Of a DNA stretch of 64,000 nt, positions 7,722 through 17,651 are shown one piece after another. The stretch comes from Leptospiraceae bacterium (lineage in GTDB: Bacteria; Spirochaetota; Leptospiria; Leptospirales; Leptospiraceae). The notes below the pieces were generated by a model that did not search any database, was not told where the DNA came from, and saw only the letters and a program-made list of their open reading frames with translations. Each line of letters opens with the position of its first letter. Within the stretch, counting starts at the first letter, position 1. The stretch lies in NCBI GenBank assembly GCA_024233865.1, contig JACKPA010000012.1, positions 124,001 through 188,000 of the forward strand. The letters run 5' to 3'. Position numbers and translations under genes: made by a program.

Positions 7722-7971
7722 ATAATATGTTCTCTAAGATTAGTTTTCTTTTTTGAGAAATGTCTTTTTTTCCACTTGAATAGACTCCAAAATATTTTTT
7801 TCCTATTTCATAAGGAGTTTTCTTATTCTTTTGATAGTAAGAATCAATATACCCTTTTAATACTATTTTAATAAGTTCTGATTCTGAAATATTTTCCTCT
7901 TTTGAAATTTTGAACAACCCTTCTTCAATTTCTTGAGTTAGATTTATGGTTAGTGCTTTTTGTCTGCTCAT
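7702..7971 (-). CDS. Ribbon-helix-helix antitoxin for the PIN toxin
   Basis: An 89-aa protein. The N-terminus 'ALTINLTQEIEEGLFKISKEENISESELIKIVLKGYI' has the strand-helix-helix pattern of CopG/RHH DNA-binding antitoxins, followed by a charged tail that would wrap the toxin. It overlaps the PIN gene by 20 nt and follows the second RM copy by 5 nt, so it may be read from RM transcripts. The first 18 codons also occur, nearly unchanged, in the chimeric scrap at 2011-2286. Confidence 0.82.
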   Translation of the reverse strand: MSRQKALTINLTQEIEEGLFKISKEENISESELIKIVLKGYIDSYYQKNKKTPYEIGKKYFGVYSSGKKDISQKRKLILENILYEKNSH

Positions 7972-8158
7972 TTCATTTATCCTACCTTAAAAGTTTTGTT
8001 TTGTATGCCTCGATAATAATTATGGATTGTCGTTTTTTCTACGATGCTCATTCTCGGAAAACTGTCCAAGACTGTTAGCATCTCTTCTTCTGTAAGTCCA
8101 TACAGATGGAACACCATTGCATCGATCTGTGCTTCCCATTTGGAGACCTCACCCCCGT

Positions 8159-8181
8159 CCCCTCTCCAATCTGGAGAGGGG
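8159..8181. repeat. Palindromic repeat in RM copy 2 (equivalent of site 1)
   Basis: The 10-nt arms at 8159-8168 and 8172-8181 are the same as at 2469-2491, with different flanking bases on one side. It encodes the Pro/Trp/Arg/Gly-rich insert of the shared C-terminal part. Confidence 0.75.
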
Positions 8182-11100
8182 GTTTGCTTTGCAACAAGTA
8201 TCTTGTCTACGAGTGCGATCAGGGGTTTTTGTAATCCTGGATTGTCGATTGGTGCTTTGGGAATTGGAAGTTTGTTTACATAATATTTATCAAAGTCCAT
8301 TGTTCGAATAGCACGACAAAAAACAAACCAGTAATAATACCAAGATGCAAATTTTGAATTTAAGATACCAAGGATATATTCTTCTTTAACACCTTTATTT
8401 GTAATAAATGTATTCATTACCGTATCCAATGTTAAAACTCCAATTTTTTATCTAAGCTTGCCATTATAATAATACTATCTTGTACGTGAGCAACTATTCT
8501 TTGAGAAATAATTTTAGTCTTTCTTTTTCTTAGTTCATCAACTTTGGAAATTAAGTCTGCTTTTGGTAATTTTTATCTTATCAATTTCACCATGAATATC
8601 ATATCTACCAATGTTTTTTCCTCGTAAAATATCTTCACCTTTGGTTGTTAATTTGCTTTGGTAAGGCAATCCTCTGCAAGTATTGGAGATTTCACCCAAA
8701 GGAATAAAGCAGTTTTTTAATTTTTTAATATGTTCAAAGATTTGGAATTAACGTAAATCGGTATTATATCATAAGCATTTATAAACTTATTATCTATTTG
8801 TTCATTATGAACTTTAATGGATTCATTCCAATAATCTCCAACGGTCATTTTATAAGATGCTTGTTTATCTTTGATTGTAACTATTATAACTTGTTCCAAA
8901 AGAACATTTTCAAACGCTTTGGTTGTATCAATTACAATACTGAGAACATTATCCTCTGCAATTAGATTACGAGTGTTTTTCCATCCTTCTGAAAATGCTA
9001 TAGACTTTGGAATAATATAACTCAAAATCCCTTTCCGTTTTAATGTTACCAAGCCAAATTCCATAAAAAAGGAAGCAGAATCTTTTTTTGTCTATCATAG
9101 AATTTATAAGATTTTTCGATATTTTTAAGATATTCTTTTAAATCAGCTCCATACGGCGGATTTCCTATCACAACATCAAAGCCACCTTTCCCCAGCCCCC
9201 CGTGAACGGGGGGAGTTACTTGCGTTAGTTACTCCCCAGCTCGGGGGAAGGGGGGGAAATCCCAAACATGTGTTCAGGGTCGAACCAATCCGCAGATTTG
9301 AGTCTATCATAAGGATTCCATTCGGCAATTTTGCTAGCTGAATCTTTAGAAAACTGATTTTTTAGAAGAAATTCAGAAATTTCTTTTGCGTTTCTCTTTA
9401 TCTTTCTCTCGCAGTTCTTTTTTTTCTCTTTATAAGTCCTTGCATCAAAGTGTTGTTTGCGAATGTCACTTAGTTGATTTTCCAACTTCTTTTTTAAAGT
9501 ATCACCAATTAACAAACCTTCCGGTTTTTCCAAATGAACAAGTGTATTTGCTGCTACAAAGTTTGTTTCCAAGTTTGGTAAAGGAACAATTCCATAGTTG
9601 TCTTTTTTGTCTTTATTTGCTTTTTGATCTATAATCAAAGAAATGAAAAATCGAAGTTTGGAAATCTCAATGGCTATAGGCTGAATATCAACTCCATAAA
9701 TACAGTTCTTGATTAAAAATAGCTTTCTACCATAATCTTGGTAGTTGTTCTTTTCATTAAAAGCTTCTTCAATTTCTTTTTTAACGTGTTTACGAATACT
9801 CACATCAGGAATTTTCTCTGCCTGATTCAATTGCAATCTTTTCCATTCTTCATTTTTTGGATCAAGTTTATGAAGAACATAAACAAGCTTATGCAAAATT
9901 CCCATAGGAAAAGCTCCAGATCCACAAGCAGGATCGAGTATCTTGATTTTGTGTATAGCTTGGATCAGATTTTGAACTTCTTCTACTGTGAAAAAATGCT
10001 CTTCCGCTGAATGAGAAAGTAAATGACGAAGTTTGGAAACCCCACCCAAACCCCTCCCAGAGGGGCAGGGGTGAGGTATTCTTTAAAGTAAGCAATCAAA
10101 CTTTCATCTACCATATAATTCACAATTTCTCGTGGAGTATAAAACGAACCAGTTTGTTTGCGGGCTGTCGTTTTCGTTTCAGGGTTATAAGAAGCCAACA
10201 AATTTTCAAAAACCTTGCCTAATAATTCAGGATCAAGAGCGATCTCTTCTTCGAGTGGTGTATTTTCTGTAACGGTGAATTTGTATTGTTTCAAGATACG
10301 AATGATTCCTTTCACCTTTTTTTTTTTATGCTTCGTGTCTCCGTATATTTTACTGAAATCTATTTCCCTCTCTTTACCAAAAAATAAGTCATCCGGAATA
10401 TTAATTTGTTTTTGGGTTTTGGATGATCGCTAAAACAATCTATACGAACTTCATTAGAGCCTTTTCCGGTTTCATCTTTACGTTTATCTAAACATTCAAA
10501 CAAACCTCCGTTTAAAAAAGGTATTTCCCTAAAAATATTTAGTACGCTTTCGGAATCTTTGAATTTTTCTCGTATCTGTATAGGCTATGTACCATATAAT
10601 CTTTGTCTTTTACCTCAATTCCATTCGTAACACGAAACCTTCTTTCCAAATCCATTTCAGTATTTAAAGTAGCAAAAATAGATTTTGTAAAATGGCTTTG
10701 TAATAAACAGTGGATGATCCTTCTTTTTTCCATAAAATGGTTTTAATGTCTTTTTCAAAATTCTTCCCTAAACAAATCTTCCGATATAAATTCTCTACCA
10801 CCTTCCAAACGCTTTTTTTCTTTCAGAAACCAAACAAAATAAGCCTTGTTAGCATACGAATTACGCTTAGTGAATTCTGAATGTCTCTATTTTCATGTAC
10901 ATCTTTTTGAAATTCTGCAATATCAATTGCCCAAAAATACCAATTCGATATGTCTTTGTAAAATCTCTTGTTTAACTCTCTTTGGTATCTAATACTTTCT
11001 GCCAAGCATTGTGAAAATCAACAAAGTTACTCAAACTGTATTTGGCTTTAATACAATCCAAAGATAAATCATACAGAATTTCAATGTGTCCTCTGTGTGG

Positions 11101-11553
11101 ATTTTCAACTTGAATGTCTTTGATCAAAGTCACTTTTTCCAAAACGTCTTTGCTCACGTCTAGCTTGTTTGGTCTCCTATCAATAATTGCCAGAGTCAAC
11201 ACACTTCCATAACGAAAGAGTATCATAACCGGAGCCATAAAGAGTTTGTTTACGGCTCTTGTAATTTGAGATAACTTTGTTTTGGAATAAATATCTCCCT
11301 TCAATTGAATACCTATAAATATATAGGACTCATACTCATTGGGATTGTATTTCTTGTTTTCAAAAAGGGAATGACTTTCCAAAACTTCATCTTTGGTATA
11401 TTGAAAGAGAATATTTGCTTCTTTCCACTCTCCAAAACAGGCTTTTTCTTCCGGAATATTCTTTTCTCTGAATAGTTCTTTAAAATCATTTTTTGTATAA
11501 TCGGGTGTTTTATCGCTTTTGTAACCAAGAGTCTCAAAAAACCTCACCCCCAA

Positions 11554-11574
11554 CCCCTCTCCAAAGGAGAGGGG
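11554..11574. repeat. Palindromic repeat in RM copy 2 (equivalent of site 5)
   Basis: Identical arms and loop to 6094-6114, at the same codon position of the second RM copy. Confidence 0.75.
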
Positions 11575-11614
11575 AGAAGCGAGGAATTGTTTGATTTGCT
11601 CTTTTTTTTCTGTT

Positions 11615-11878
11615 TCAGTTGTTTTCATGTTTTTGTCTCAAAATCAATTTGCATTCTTGTGGCAAATTGTTATACAGTAAATTTAAATTATGTGTTTTGG
11701 AAAATGGGATATTTTGATAGATAAAAATTGACTTAATTGCTTTCTCGGTTGACTGTTGGCAGAGATAACATACATTTCTTGGGAATCGCTCCACCGTTTC
11801 GGAAAGTGCAATTGCACTATTCAAGTCTTCTTCGGCGTATTTAAGCCATGTTTTCCATTCCGGTATATTCTCGTTCAT
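11615..11878 (-). CDS. HEPN-domain protein, 3'-truncated by the RM copy
   Basis: An 87-aa N-terminal part of a HEPN protein: 'WLKYAEEDLNSAIAL' first helix, 'CYLCQQSTEKAIKSIF' second helix, then 'FSKTHNLNLLYNNL'. HEPN proteins of this type are about 120-140 aa. The last residues run into the start of the second RM copy (ATG at 11628), so roughly the final helix, where catalytic RX4-6H motifs normally lie, is missing. Its start overlaps the nucleotidyltransferase gene by 38 nt. In MNT/HEPN modules the HEPN protein is the RNase toxin. This one is probably inactive or altered. Confidence 0.72.
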   Translation of the reverse strand: MNENIPEWKTWLKYAEEDLNSAIALSETVERFPRNVCYLCQQSTEKAIKSIFIYQNIPFSKTHNLNLLYNNLPQECKLILRQKHENN

Positions 11879-12209
11879 ATATTAATTTACCCTCCTTTAA
11901 AGCATGATAATATATAGACCATTTCTTTTGTTTATATTTAGATTCTTCGTCTTGACTGATAACCAAAATATCAGTTGCTATAGGAAAGTTTTCTAATAAC
12001 TTCCGAATCTGAATAGCTAATTTCCTCCTATGCTCAACTTCTTTAAATTCTATTAGAATATCTAAATCACTATTTTCATTTTCCGTACCTTTGGCATAAG
12101 AGCCAAATATAAAGATTTTTTCCGGTTTGAATGTTGGAATGATTCTTTTTATTGTTTCATCCTTAAGATAACTGAATTCATATCTTGTTGTTTTGTTTTC
12201 TGCGATCAT
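11841..12209 (-). CDS. MNT-type nucleotidyltransferase antitoxin (MntA-like)
   Basis: A 122-aa minimal nucleotidyltransferase. The signature 'FIFGSYAKGTENENSDLDILIEF' gives Gly36-Ser37 and the metal-binding Asp48-x-Asp50. In characterised MntA/HepT pairs this enzyme AMPylates and silences the HEPN toxin. It overlaps the HEPN gene by 38 nt, the usual operon order. ATG at 12209 with AGGAGA about 6 nt upstream. The catalytic residues are intact although the partner appears truncated. Confidence 0.85.
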   Translation of the reverse strand: MIAENKTTRYEFSYLKDETIKRIIPTFKPEKIFIFGSYAKGTENENSDLDILIEFKEVEHRRKLAIQIRKLLENFPIATDILVISQDEESKYKQKKWSIYYHALKEGKLIYEREYTGMENMA

Positions 12210-12249
12210 AGCATTCTCCTTTATTAATTATACCATACTTTTATCAAAA

Positions 12250-15200
12250 TCATTTTATAATCAACCAGGTTACAAGCTCAAAATCGTCTACATCTTTTAT
12301 TTGTTCCTTCTTAGATGGAAGGACAGAGTGCCTGCTTGTTGTTAGGGCTAACAGATTCTTTTTCTGAAAGACTCCTACCGTTTCTTCAATGGACTTCACA
12401 AGTAACTTATTGTAAAAATCCATATTTTTTCCGTTATCGGTTTCTTTATTAAATTGGTTACAAAGTTTTTCAATTGGAGATGTGATCCCAACACACAAAG
12501 CTCTATAGATGTCTAAAATCTGCTTGGCATGAGTAAACTTGTAACGAACATCTCCATTTTCTTGAACATAAACAAGATAAAACGGTTGTAAGGGATTCAC
12601 AGATTCAGAACTTGCAGTTCCTACTTTATGCCTTAAGCAAAATATAACTCCAGGAGATACAGTCTTATTTTGTTTATTTTCTATCTCAACTTCTTTTGGG
12701 ACAAGAGAATACAAACCAAAAGGAGTTTCCCTAAGCATTTTTTCATTGGATTGCAAATAGTTTAGTAAATCCACTCGAAAGTCATCCAAAGTAAACTCAC
12801 TAAAAGAAACGTTATCAGTCAAATCATCCAAATCCAGAATTTCTTTTTGTAGCCTCTTTAGCTGTTCATCTCTATAACTCAATTCATCACTTACCATATT
12901 TTCAATTTCTTCGACATTTAAAATATTTTCCTCATTTGTAGCAGTAATGTCTACCAATGCCATTCTAGCTTCCACTCTATGCTTTAACTTGATGTAATTG
13001 TCCAAATCTTCTGTGGGCCAGAAATTAACCAGGTGAACCGAATTATTTTTACTACCTAAACGATCAATCCTACCAAACCTTTGGATAATACGAACAGGAT
13101 TCCAATGAATATCATAATTTATCAGGTAATCACAGTCTTGGAGGTTTTGTCCTTCAGAAATACAATCTGTTGCAAATAGTACATCAATTTCTTCTATAGG
13201 CATTTTATCCAGTTTTTCACGATGTTTTGAAATGGGCGAAAAATTGATTAAAATTTCTTCATATCTAGAACTACCTAAAGTTGTTTTGTTTACACCACTC
13301 CCCAAAACCAAAGCCGTATGAACACCCAACTCTTTGTAAATATGATCTTTCAATTGCTCATAAATGTATATAGCCGTATCAGCATAAGCAGTAAATACTA
13401 AAACTTTTTTATTCGGCTTTCCATCATTATTTTTATTAGGATTTTTTATTTTTTCTGTTATCAAATCTTTCAATTTATGAAGTTTGGCATCTCTAATGGG
13501 AGTAATAGCTTCTGCCTGGTTATACAGAGAAACCAATTGCTCCCTGTCTTTTTCCAAATCTTGAAGCCATTCGTCTACTTTTAAGTCATCCAATTTATAC
13601 ACCAGTTTTTCTCCAATTTCAAATGCTTGTTTCAAATCTTCGTCTTCCATTTCTTCATTGGTTACTATTTCATCTGTTGCATAGCTTGTATTTTTATTAT
13701 CTCTAAATTTCTGATATTCTCTTATTTTATCTTCCAAGGTATCTATCTTTTTAATTGTTCTGTCCAGAGTGATTTTAAAAGAAAAAATAGAACTTTCTAT
13801 TCGTTTCATAAAGTTGGTTTTCATCATTCCTATCAAAAAATATTCCCTTTGACTTTGTGAAAAATTTTTCACCATTCTGGAAACCTTCGTCTCATAGAGC
13901 TGAATTTTCTCTTCTTTTAGATAAGCAAAAGGGTTAAACAAACTCAGTTTATACTTTGTAATTTCTTCATTTACTTTATCATAAGATACAAAGCGATTAT
14001 TCATATCAATCCTAGTTGTAACGGATATAGGTTTGGCTCTTTTTGGGAATTTACCAATTATTTCTAAACTTTCTTTATAATACCTTTCGATATGCTTTCT
14101 TGACCTTGCTATTGTTAATTGGTCTAGCATCTTAAAAAATGAGGATGGTAGTTTTTCCAAAAGTTCTAATGTTCTCCTTTCGGCATTTTTTTTGTGGTCT
14201 GCCCACATAGTAAAGACTTTTTGAGAAGTTATTAAAGTTTGGTTTATGCTTTGGATTCCAATTGTAAATAGATAAGCAGAATCATCTCCCGCAGTTATAA
14301 AGTAAATTTGATTTCTTAAATCTTGCAAGTGAACATTCACAGGAGTAGCAGACAAAAGTAATACCTTTGTTTTCCTTCCTTTTTGAATCACATCTTCCAT
14401 TAATTTTTCATAACGGCTTTTTTTGATTACATTTCCTTCTTCGTCTTTTTTTCCTTTGGTATTATTCCTAAAATTATGCGATTCGTCAATTACTACCAAA
14501 TCAAAGTTTTCCCAATTCAATGTCCTTAAATCAATATCTCCTTGCTTTCCGGAATCTCTGCCAAGATCGGTATGATTCAAAACCATATAACCAAATTTGT
14601 CTTCCAAAAAAGGATTCAATATAGAATTGTTAGCTGCCTGGTAAACTGTCCAATTGTCCCGTAGCTTTTTAGGACAAAGAACAAGAACACGATCATTTCT
14701 TAATTCGTAGTATTTTATAATTGCCAAGGCTTCAAAAGTTTTTCCCAAACCTACGCTATCGGCGATAATGCAACCGTTGTATTGTTCTATTTTATTAATG
14801 GCTGATTTTACACCATCCTTTTGGAATTCGTATAAGGATTTCCATATAAGAGAATCAAAGAAGTGGCTTTTTTCTTCTAATAACTCTAACTTACTTTTGT
14901 CTTGTAAGTATTTCTGAAAGATGTGATATAGAGTTTTGTAATAAATAAACTCAGGAGAATAATCCAAATACAGTTGCTTAAGATATTCAATTACTTCTTC
15001 TTTTACGTCCTCCACTTCCTCACTATTCCAAAGCTCATTAAACCAGCTAAGCAAATCCAATGTATCACGCTTGGAATCTATAATCAGATTAAGTTCAATA
15101 TTAGGATTAGAGCCAAATCCAATACCTCTATTTGTAAAATTGGAGCTACCCATTATAGCATGGGATAACCCACTTGGTTCATGAATATGATATAGTTTCC

Positions 15201-15582
15201 CATGCAGAAAATTACTTTTTTTAACGGATTTGATTTCTACTTTTTTAGCTATCCATTCCTCACAATCTCTTGCTATTTTACTTTGCTCTAGACGGTTGGA
15301 AAGAGATAAACCATGGTCTTCAATATCAAAAGATTTTTTATCAGTTTTGTCTGGGTCTAATGATTTGGTAAACCTGGGTTCTCCAAACAAAAATCTCAAT
15401 TCGGAAATGCTCTCAAGTCTATCTTTCAATTGATAATAGGCGTAAATTGTAAAAAAGGCGGAAACGAAAGATAATTTGGATTCTTCTACAATCGTTTTTT
15501 CTAAGAATTCCCCTACACTTCCATTTTTTCGATTATCCCTTATGTTAGAAAAACTGATATTTTGCTGGTTAAATTTTTGCAA
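12250..15582 (-). CDS. PLD-nuclease / SNF2-type helicase fusion, probable defence protein
   Basis: A 1110-aa protein. The N-terminal phospholipase-D-like domain has 'FLHGKLYHI' (His127, Lys129 of an HxK half-motif) followed by 'GSSNFTNRGIG' and 'NIELN', as in PLD-family nucleases. The superfamily-2 helicase follows: Walker A 'SVGLGKT' (276-282), 'VVIDESH' (363-369), 'LLLSATPVN' (408-416), then the C-terminal helicase lobe with 'FATDCISEGQNLQ' and 'NPVRIIQRFGRIDRLGS'. It starts at TTG (15582) with AGGAT upstream. Such proteins sit beside DNA methylases in defence islands and presumably translocate on and cut unmodified DNA. Here the gene heads a minus-strand series that includes MntA/HEPN and the RM genes. 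The functional link to the RM enzyme is inferred from position. Confidence 0.82.
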   Translation of the reverse strand: MQKFNQQNISFSNIRDNRKNGSVGEFLEKTIVEESKLSFVSAFFTIYAYYQLKDRLESISELRFLFGEPRFTKSLDPDKTDKKSFDIEDHGLSLSNRLEQSKIARDCEEWIAKKVEIKSVKKSNFLHGKLYHIHEPSGLSHAIMGSSNFTNRGIGFGSNPNIELNLIIDSKRDTLDLLSWFNELWNSEEVEDVKEEVIEYLKQLYLDYSPEFIYYKTLYHIFQKYLQDKSKLELLEEKSHFFDSLIWKSLYEFQKDGVKSAINKIEQYNGCIIADSVGLGKTFEALAIIKYYELRNDRVLVLCPKKLRDNWTVYQAANNSILNPFLEDKFGYMVLNHTDLGRDSGKQGDIDLRTLNWENFDLVVIDESHNFRNNTKGKKDEEGNVIKKSRYEKLMEDVIQKGRKTKVLLLSATPVNVHLQDLRNQIYFITAGDDSAYLFTIGIQSINQTLITSQKVFTMWADHKKNAERRTLELLEKLPSSFFKMLDQLTIARSRKHIERYYKESLEIIGKFPKRAKPISVTTRIDMNNRFVSYDKVNEEITKYKLSLFNPFAYLKEEKIQLYETKVSRMVKNFSQSQREYFLIGMMKTNFMKRIESSIFSFKITLDRTIKKIDTLEDKIREYQKFRDNKNTSYATDEIVTNEEMEDEDLKQAFEIGEKLVYKLDDLKVDEWLQDLEKDREQLVSLYNQAEAITPIRDAKLHKLKDLITEKIKNPNKNNDGKPNKKVLVFTAYADTAIYIYEQLKDHIYKELGVHTALVLGSGVNKTTLGSSRYEEILINFSPISKHREKLDKMPIEEIDVLFATDCISEGQNLQDCDYLINYDIHWNPVRIIQRFGRIDRLGSKNNSVHLVNFWPTEDLDNYIKLKHRVEARMALVDITATNEENILNVEEIENMVSDELSYRDEQLKRLQKEILDLDDLTDNVSFSEFTLDDFRVDLLNYLQSNEKMLRETPFGLYSLVPKEVEIENKQNKTVSPGVIFCLRHKVGTASSESVNPLQPFYLVYVQENGDVRYKFTHAKQILDIYRALCVGITSPIEKLCNQFNKETDNGKNMDFYNKLLVKSIEETVGVFQKKNLLALTTSRHSVLPSKKEQIKDVDDFELVTWLIIK

Positions 15583-15669
15583 ACTAAGATCCTGTAAAAG
15601 TAGTATATATATATCTTTTTCGGGTTATTATTAAAGAAATATTAGTATTTTACACATTTCCGAAAAACA

Positions 15670-16329
15670 TCAAAATCTATACAATTCATCAGGAAATCCG
15701 GTAGAATCAAAGCATTTACTTTCCAGTAGGTTAAAAGAAACAACCGTAAAATGTGGTTTTAAGGCTTCCATATAGAAATGTAAAGGTCTTTGGTAGGCGT
15801 ACGGGTCGTTAAACCCAAGTTCTTTTTTCATGCGATCATAGTCCTTGTCGGTTGGAACTGAAAAATACAAATACTTTGTAATTCGAGAAAGTTTTTGAAA
15901 CATATTTTCTATATCTCTTCCTATGTATTGAAATACGGAATTACATATGGTGAAATCCAGTGGATTTTGTTCTATATTCAAAATAGTAAAGTCTTGGATT
16001 GAGGAGTGTATTATAGAAATATCCAAGCCACTAATCCACCTCGATTTGCTGAGTTTGTCTACCATTTCCCAGGAAGGCTCTATGGCATACACCTTATCCG
16101 GTTTTAGCAATTTCACAAAGTCTTCTAAAAGGTTTGCTTTTCCAAAACCAAAATCTGCCATAGAATACACCTCTATCTCACAAAGCGTAAATAGGGAAGC
16201 AATATAACGGGCGTGGTCTTTGGAATTATATGTTCCGTCAATGTCTATTTCATCTCGATAAACGGTTTTCCAGTATTTTTTATCAAAGGCAAGACCATTG
16301 GCAGCTGATGTAAGAACGGAATGTTTCAC
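15670..16329 (-). CDS. Class I SAM-dependent methyltransferase
   Basis: A 219-aa protein. 'MADFGFGKANLLEDF' is the glycine-rich SAM-binding loop, followed by the acidic strand 'KVYAIEPSWEMV' and 'LDFTICNSVFQYI', the usual motif IV position. The substrate is not evident. It starts at a GTG that overlaps the stop codon of the upstream membrane-protein gene by 4 nt, so the two genes form a coupled operon. It has no arsenite-methyltransferase Cys pattern and should not be called ArsM. Confidence 0.78.
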   Translation of the reverse strand: MKHSVLTSAANGLAFDKKYWKTVYRDEIDIDGTYNSKDHARYIASLFTLCEIEVYSMADFGFGKANLLEDFVKLLKPDKVYAIEPSWEMVDKLSKSRWISGLDISIIHSSIQDFTILNIEQNPLDFTICNSVFQYIGRDIENMFQKLSRITKYLYFSVPTDKDYDRMKKELGFNDPYAYQRPLHFYMEALKPHFTVVSFNLLESKCFDSTGFPDELYRF

Positions 16330-17651
16330 ACTTCGTTTACAACAATAGATAGGGATATAATATCGGTCATAATTTTTTTCATTTTATCATAAGGTGTTGG
16401 CTGATAAAAGTCCTGAATGGATTTTAAAAGGTCTTCTTTTACAGCAGAATATTTGTCGCTATTGTAGATTCTTTGCATAAATTCTTTATTTACTAGTACG
16501 CTATTGGTATCTAATGAGATAAACAAGGTGTCTTTTGTTTTGAATCCTTTGTTGATCGAACTGGCTGTTTCTTGATTTAAGCCATTTACAATCAAAAAGT
16601 CATCTTTTTGCATTTCGGATATGTGGTTGAATTCAATCTTTTCTCCATAAAAAAAGTATACAATATCGCTAAAAGTTGCTGAGCCATAAACCTTTTGTTC
16701 AGGTTTCATAACTTTGGTTCGTAAGGAGGTGAGTAACCTGCCTTGTTGTATCATCTTTTCCGTATTCAAAGAACCTTTGTGGTTGTATGAAAAATAAACG
16801 GAAATTCCGATTAATACAATCACAACAAAAAGGGACTTGCGGTTTGTTAATTCTTTCTCCTTTTCCAGTAGAATATGCGTAAAAAGAATCAACAAAAAAA
16901 TCGGAACAAACTGAATTAAAATATTTCTTACCTTAATAAATAAAAATTGAAACGAATTGCTTCCAAAAAATTCAAAAGAACCTAGTACTACAATTAATGA
17001 GACCATAAAACCACCATAAGCCAATAAGACAGTTAAAGGAATGTTTTTCTTTTTATAAAATACTGTTATTCTGGTTTGTCTCATTTCTTTGATGCAATAT
17101 ACTGTGATGTAAACGGAAAATACGACTAAAAACATAACAAAATTCGACAAGAAGCCTAAGATGGTCAGTATACTCATTACAATCAAATCTATAAACGTTT
17201 CCAATCTGGAATAGATATAAAGAACTTGAATTATAATAAGACATAACAATTCACCGCTATATTGAAAGGGAAGGTTTACAGATAAAGGTGAAAATGCGAT
17301 TAAGTATAATAAAAAATAGTGATTTAGCTTCCAGATTTCCTTACGGAAAATTAACATACACAAATGTAAAAATACACTGTATAAAATAGAAAGATAGATT
17401 TTATAGGCTAAAAGATAATTCAAACCCGTTATATTTTTCCAATAATATGTAGTAATTGCCGGTAGAGGCTCTCCGTACCTTCGAGCTTGTCCTTCTTCCA
17501 TAATGGATTTTAAATTGGCGAGGTCAAAATACGCATTTGCGTGTCTTGGCTCTCCACGAAAATTGTATAAAGTACTCAAAACTACGCATAAAAACAATAT
17601 GGAAAGAATAATATTCAAAGGACTAACGGGTTGGCTTTTTTTATATATCAT
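16326..17651 (-). CDS. Polytopic membrane protein of unknown function
   Basis: A 441-aa protein with about nine or ten hydrophobic helices spread over residues 10-300, then a soluble C-terminal domain of about 130 residues ('GSATFSDIVYFFYGEKIEFNH'). The layout resembles family-39/83-like membrane glycosyltransferases with an exoplasmic tail, but I do not see a diagnostic catalytic motif. It overlaps the methyltransferase gene by 4 nt, suggesting joint action on a lipid-linked or surface molecule. Confidence 0.6.
   Translation of the reverse strand: MIYKKSQPVSPLNIILSILFLCVVLSTLYNFRGEPRHANAYFDLANLKSIMEEGQARRYGEPLPAITTYYWKNITGLNYLLAYKIYLSILYSVFLHLCMLIFRKEIWKLNHYFLLYLIAFSPLSVNLPFQYSGELLCLIIIQVLYIYSRLETFIDLIVMSILTILGFLSNFVMFLVVFSVYITVYCIKEMRQTRITVFYKKKNIPLTVLLAYGGFMVSLIVVLGSFEFFGSNSFQFLFIKVRNILIQFVPIFLLILFTHILLEKEKELTNRKSLFVVIVLIGISVYFSYNHKGSLNTEKMIQQGRLLTSLRTKVMKPEQKVYGSATFSDIVYFFYGEKIEFNHISEMQKDDFLIVNGLNQETASSINKGFKTKDTLFISLDTNSVLVNKEFMQRIYNSDKYSAVKEDLLKSIQDFYQPTPYDKMKKIMTDIISLSIVVNEV

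Larger units (their letters stand above)
7977..11628 (-). pseudogene. Second type IIG RM gene: mosaic copy with many frameshifts
   Basis: Read on the minus strand, 11628 to about 9180 and about 8290 to 7977 match the intact RM gene almost base for base, including the in-frame palindromes. Between them (about 8290-9170) the sequence is unrelated to copy 1 but still type IIG-like: 'NPPYGADLKEYL', 'FFMEFGLVTLKRKGILSYIIP' and a recognition-domain piece with 'RGLPYQSKLTTKGEDILRGKNIGRYDIHGEID'. So only the catalytic-to-target-recognition part was swapped. The frame is broken repeatedly, mostly by one-base changes in homopolymers (for example near 10970, 10830, 10730, 10560, 10420 and 9420). It is either a decayed or silent cassette, or an intact gene obscured by consensus errors in a repeated region. 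Confidence 0.85.

Noticed and set aside
15670..16329. ArsM partner for ArsS
   Set aside because: The protein is a generic SAM methyltransferase without the three arsenite-binding cysteines and is 17 kb from arsS.
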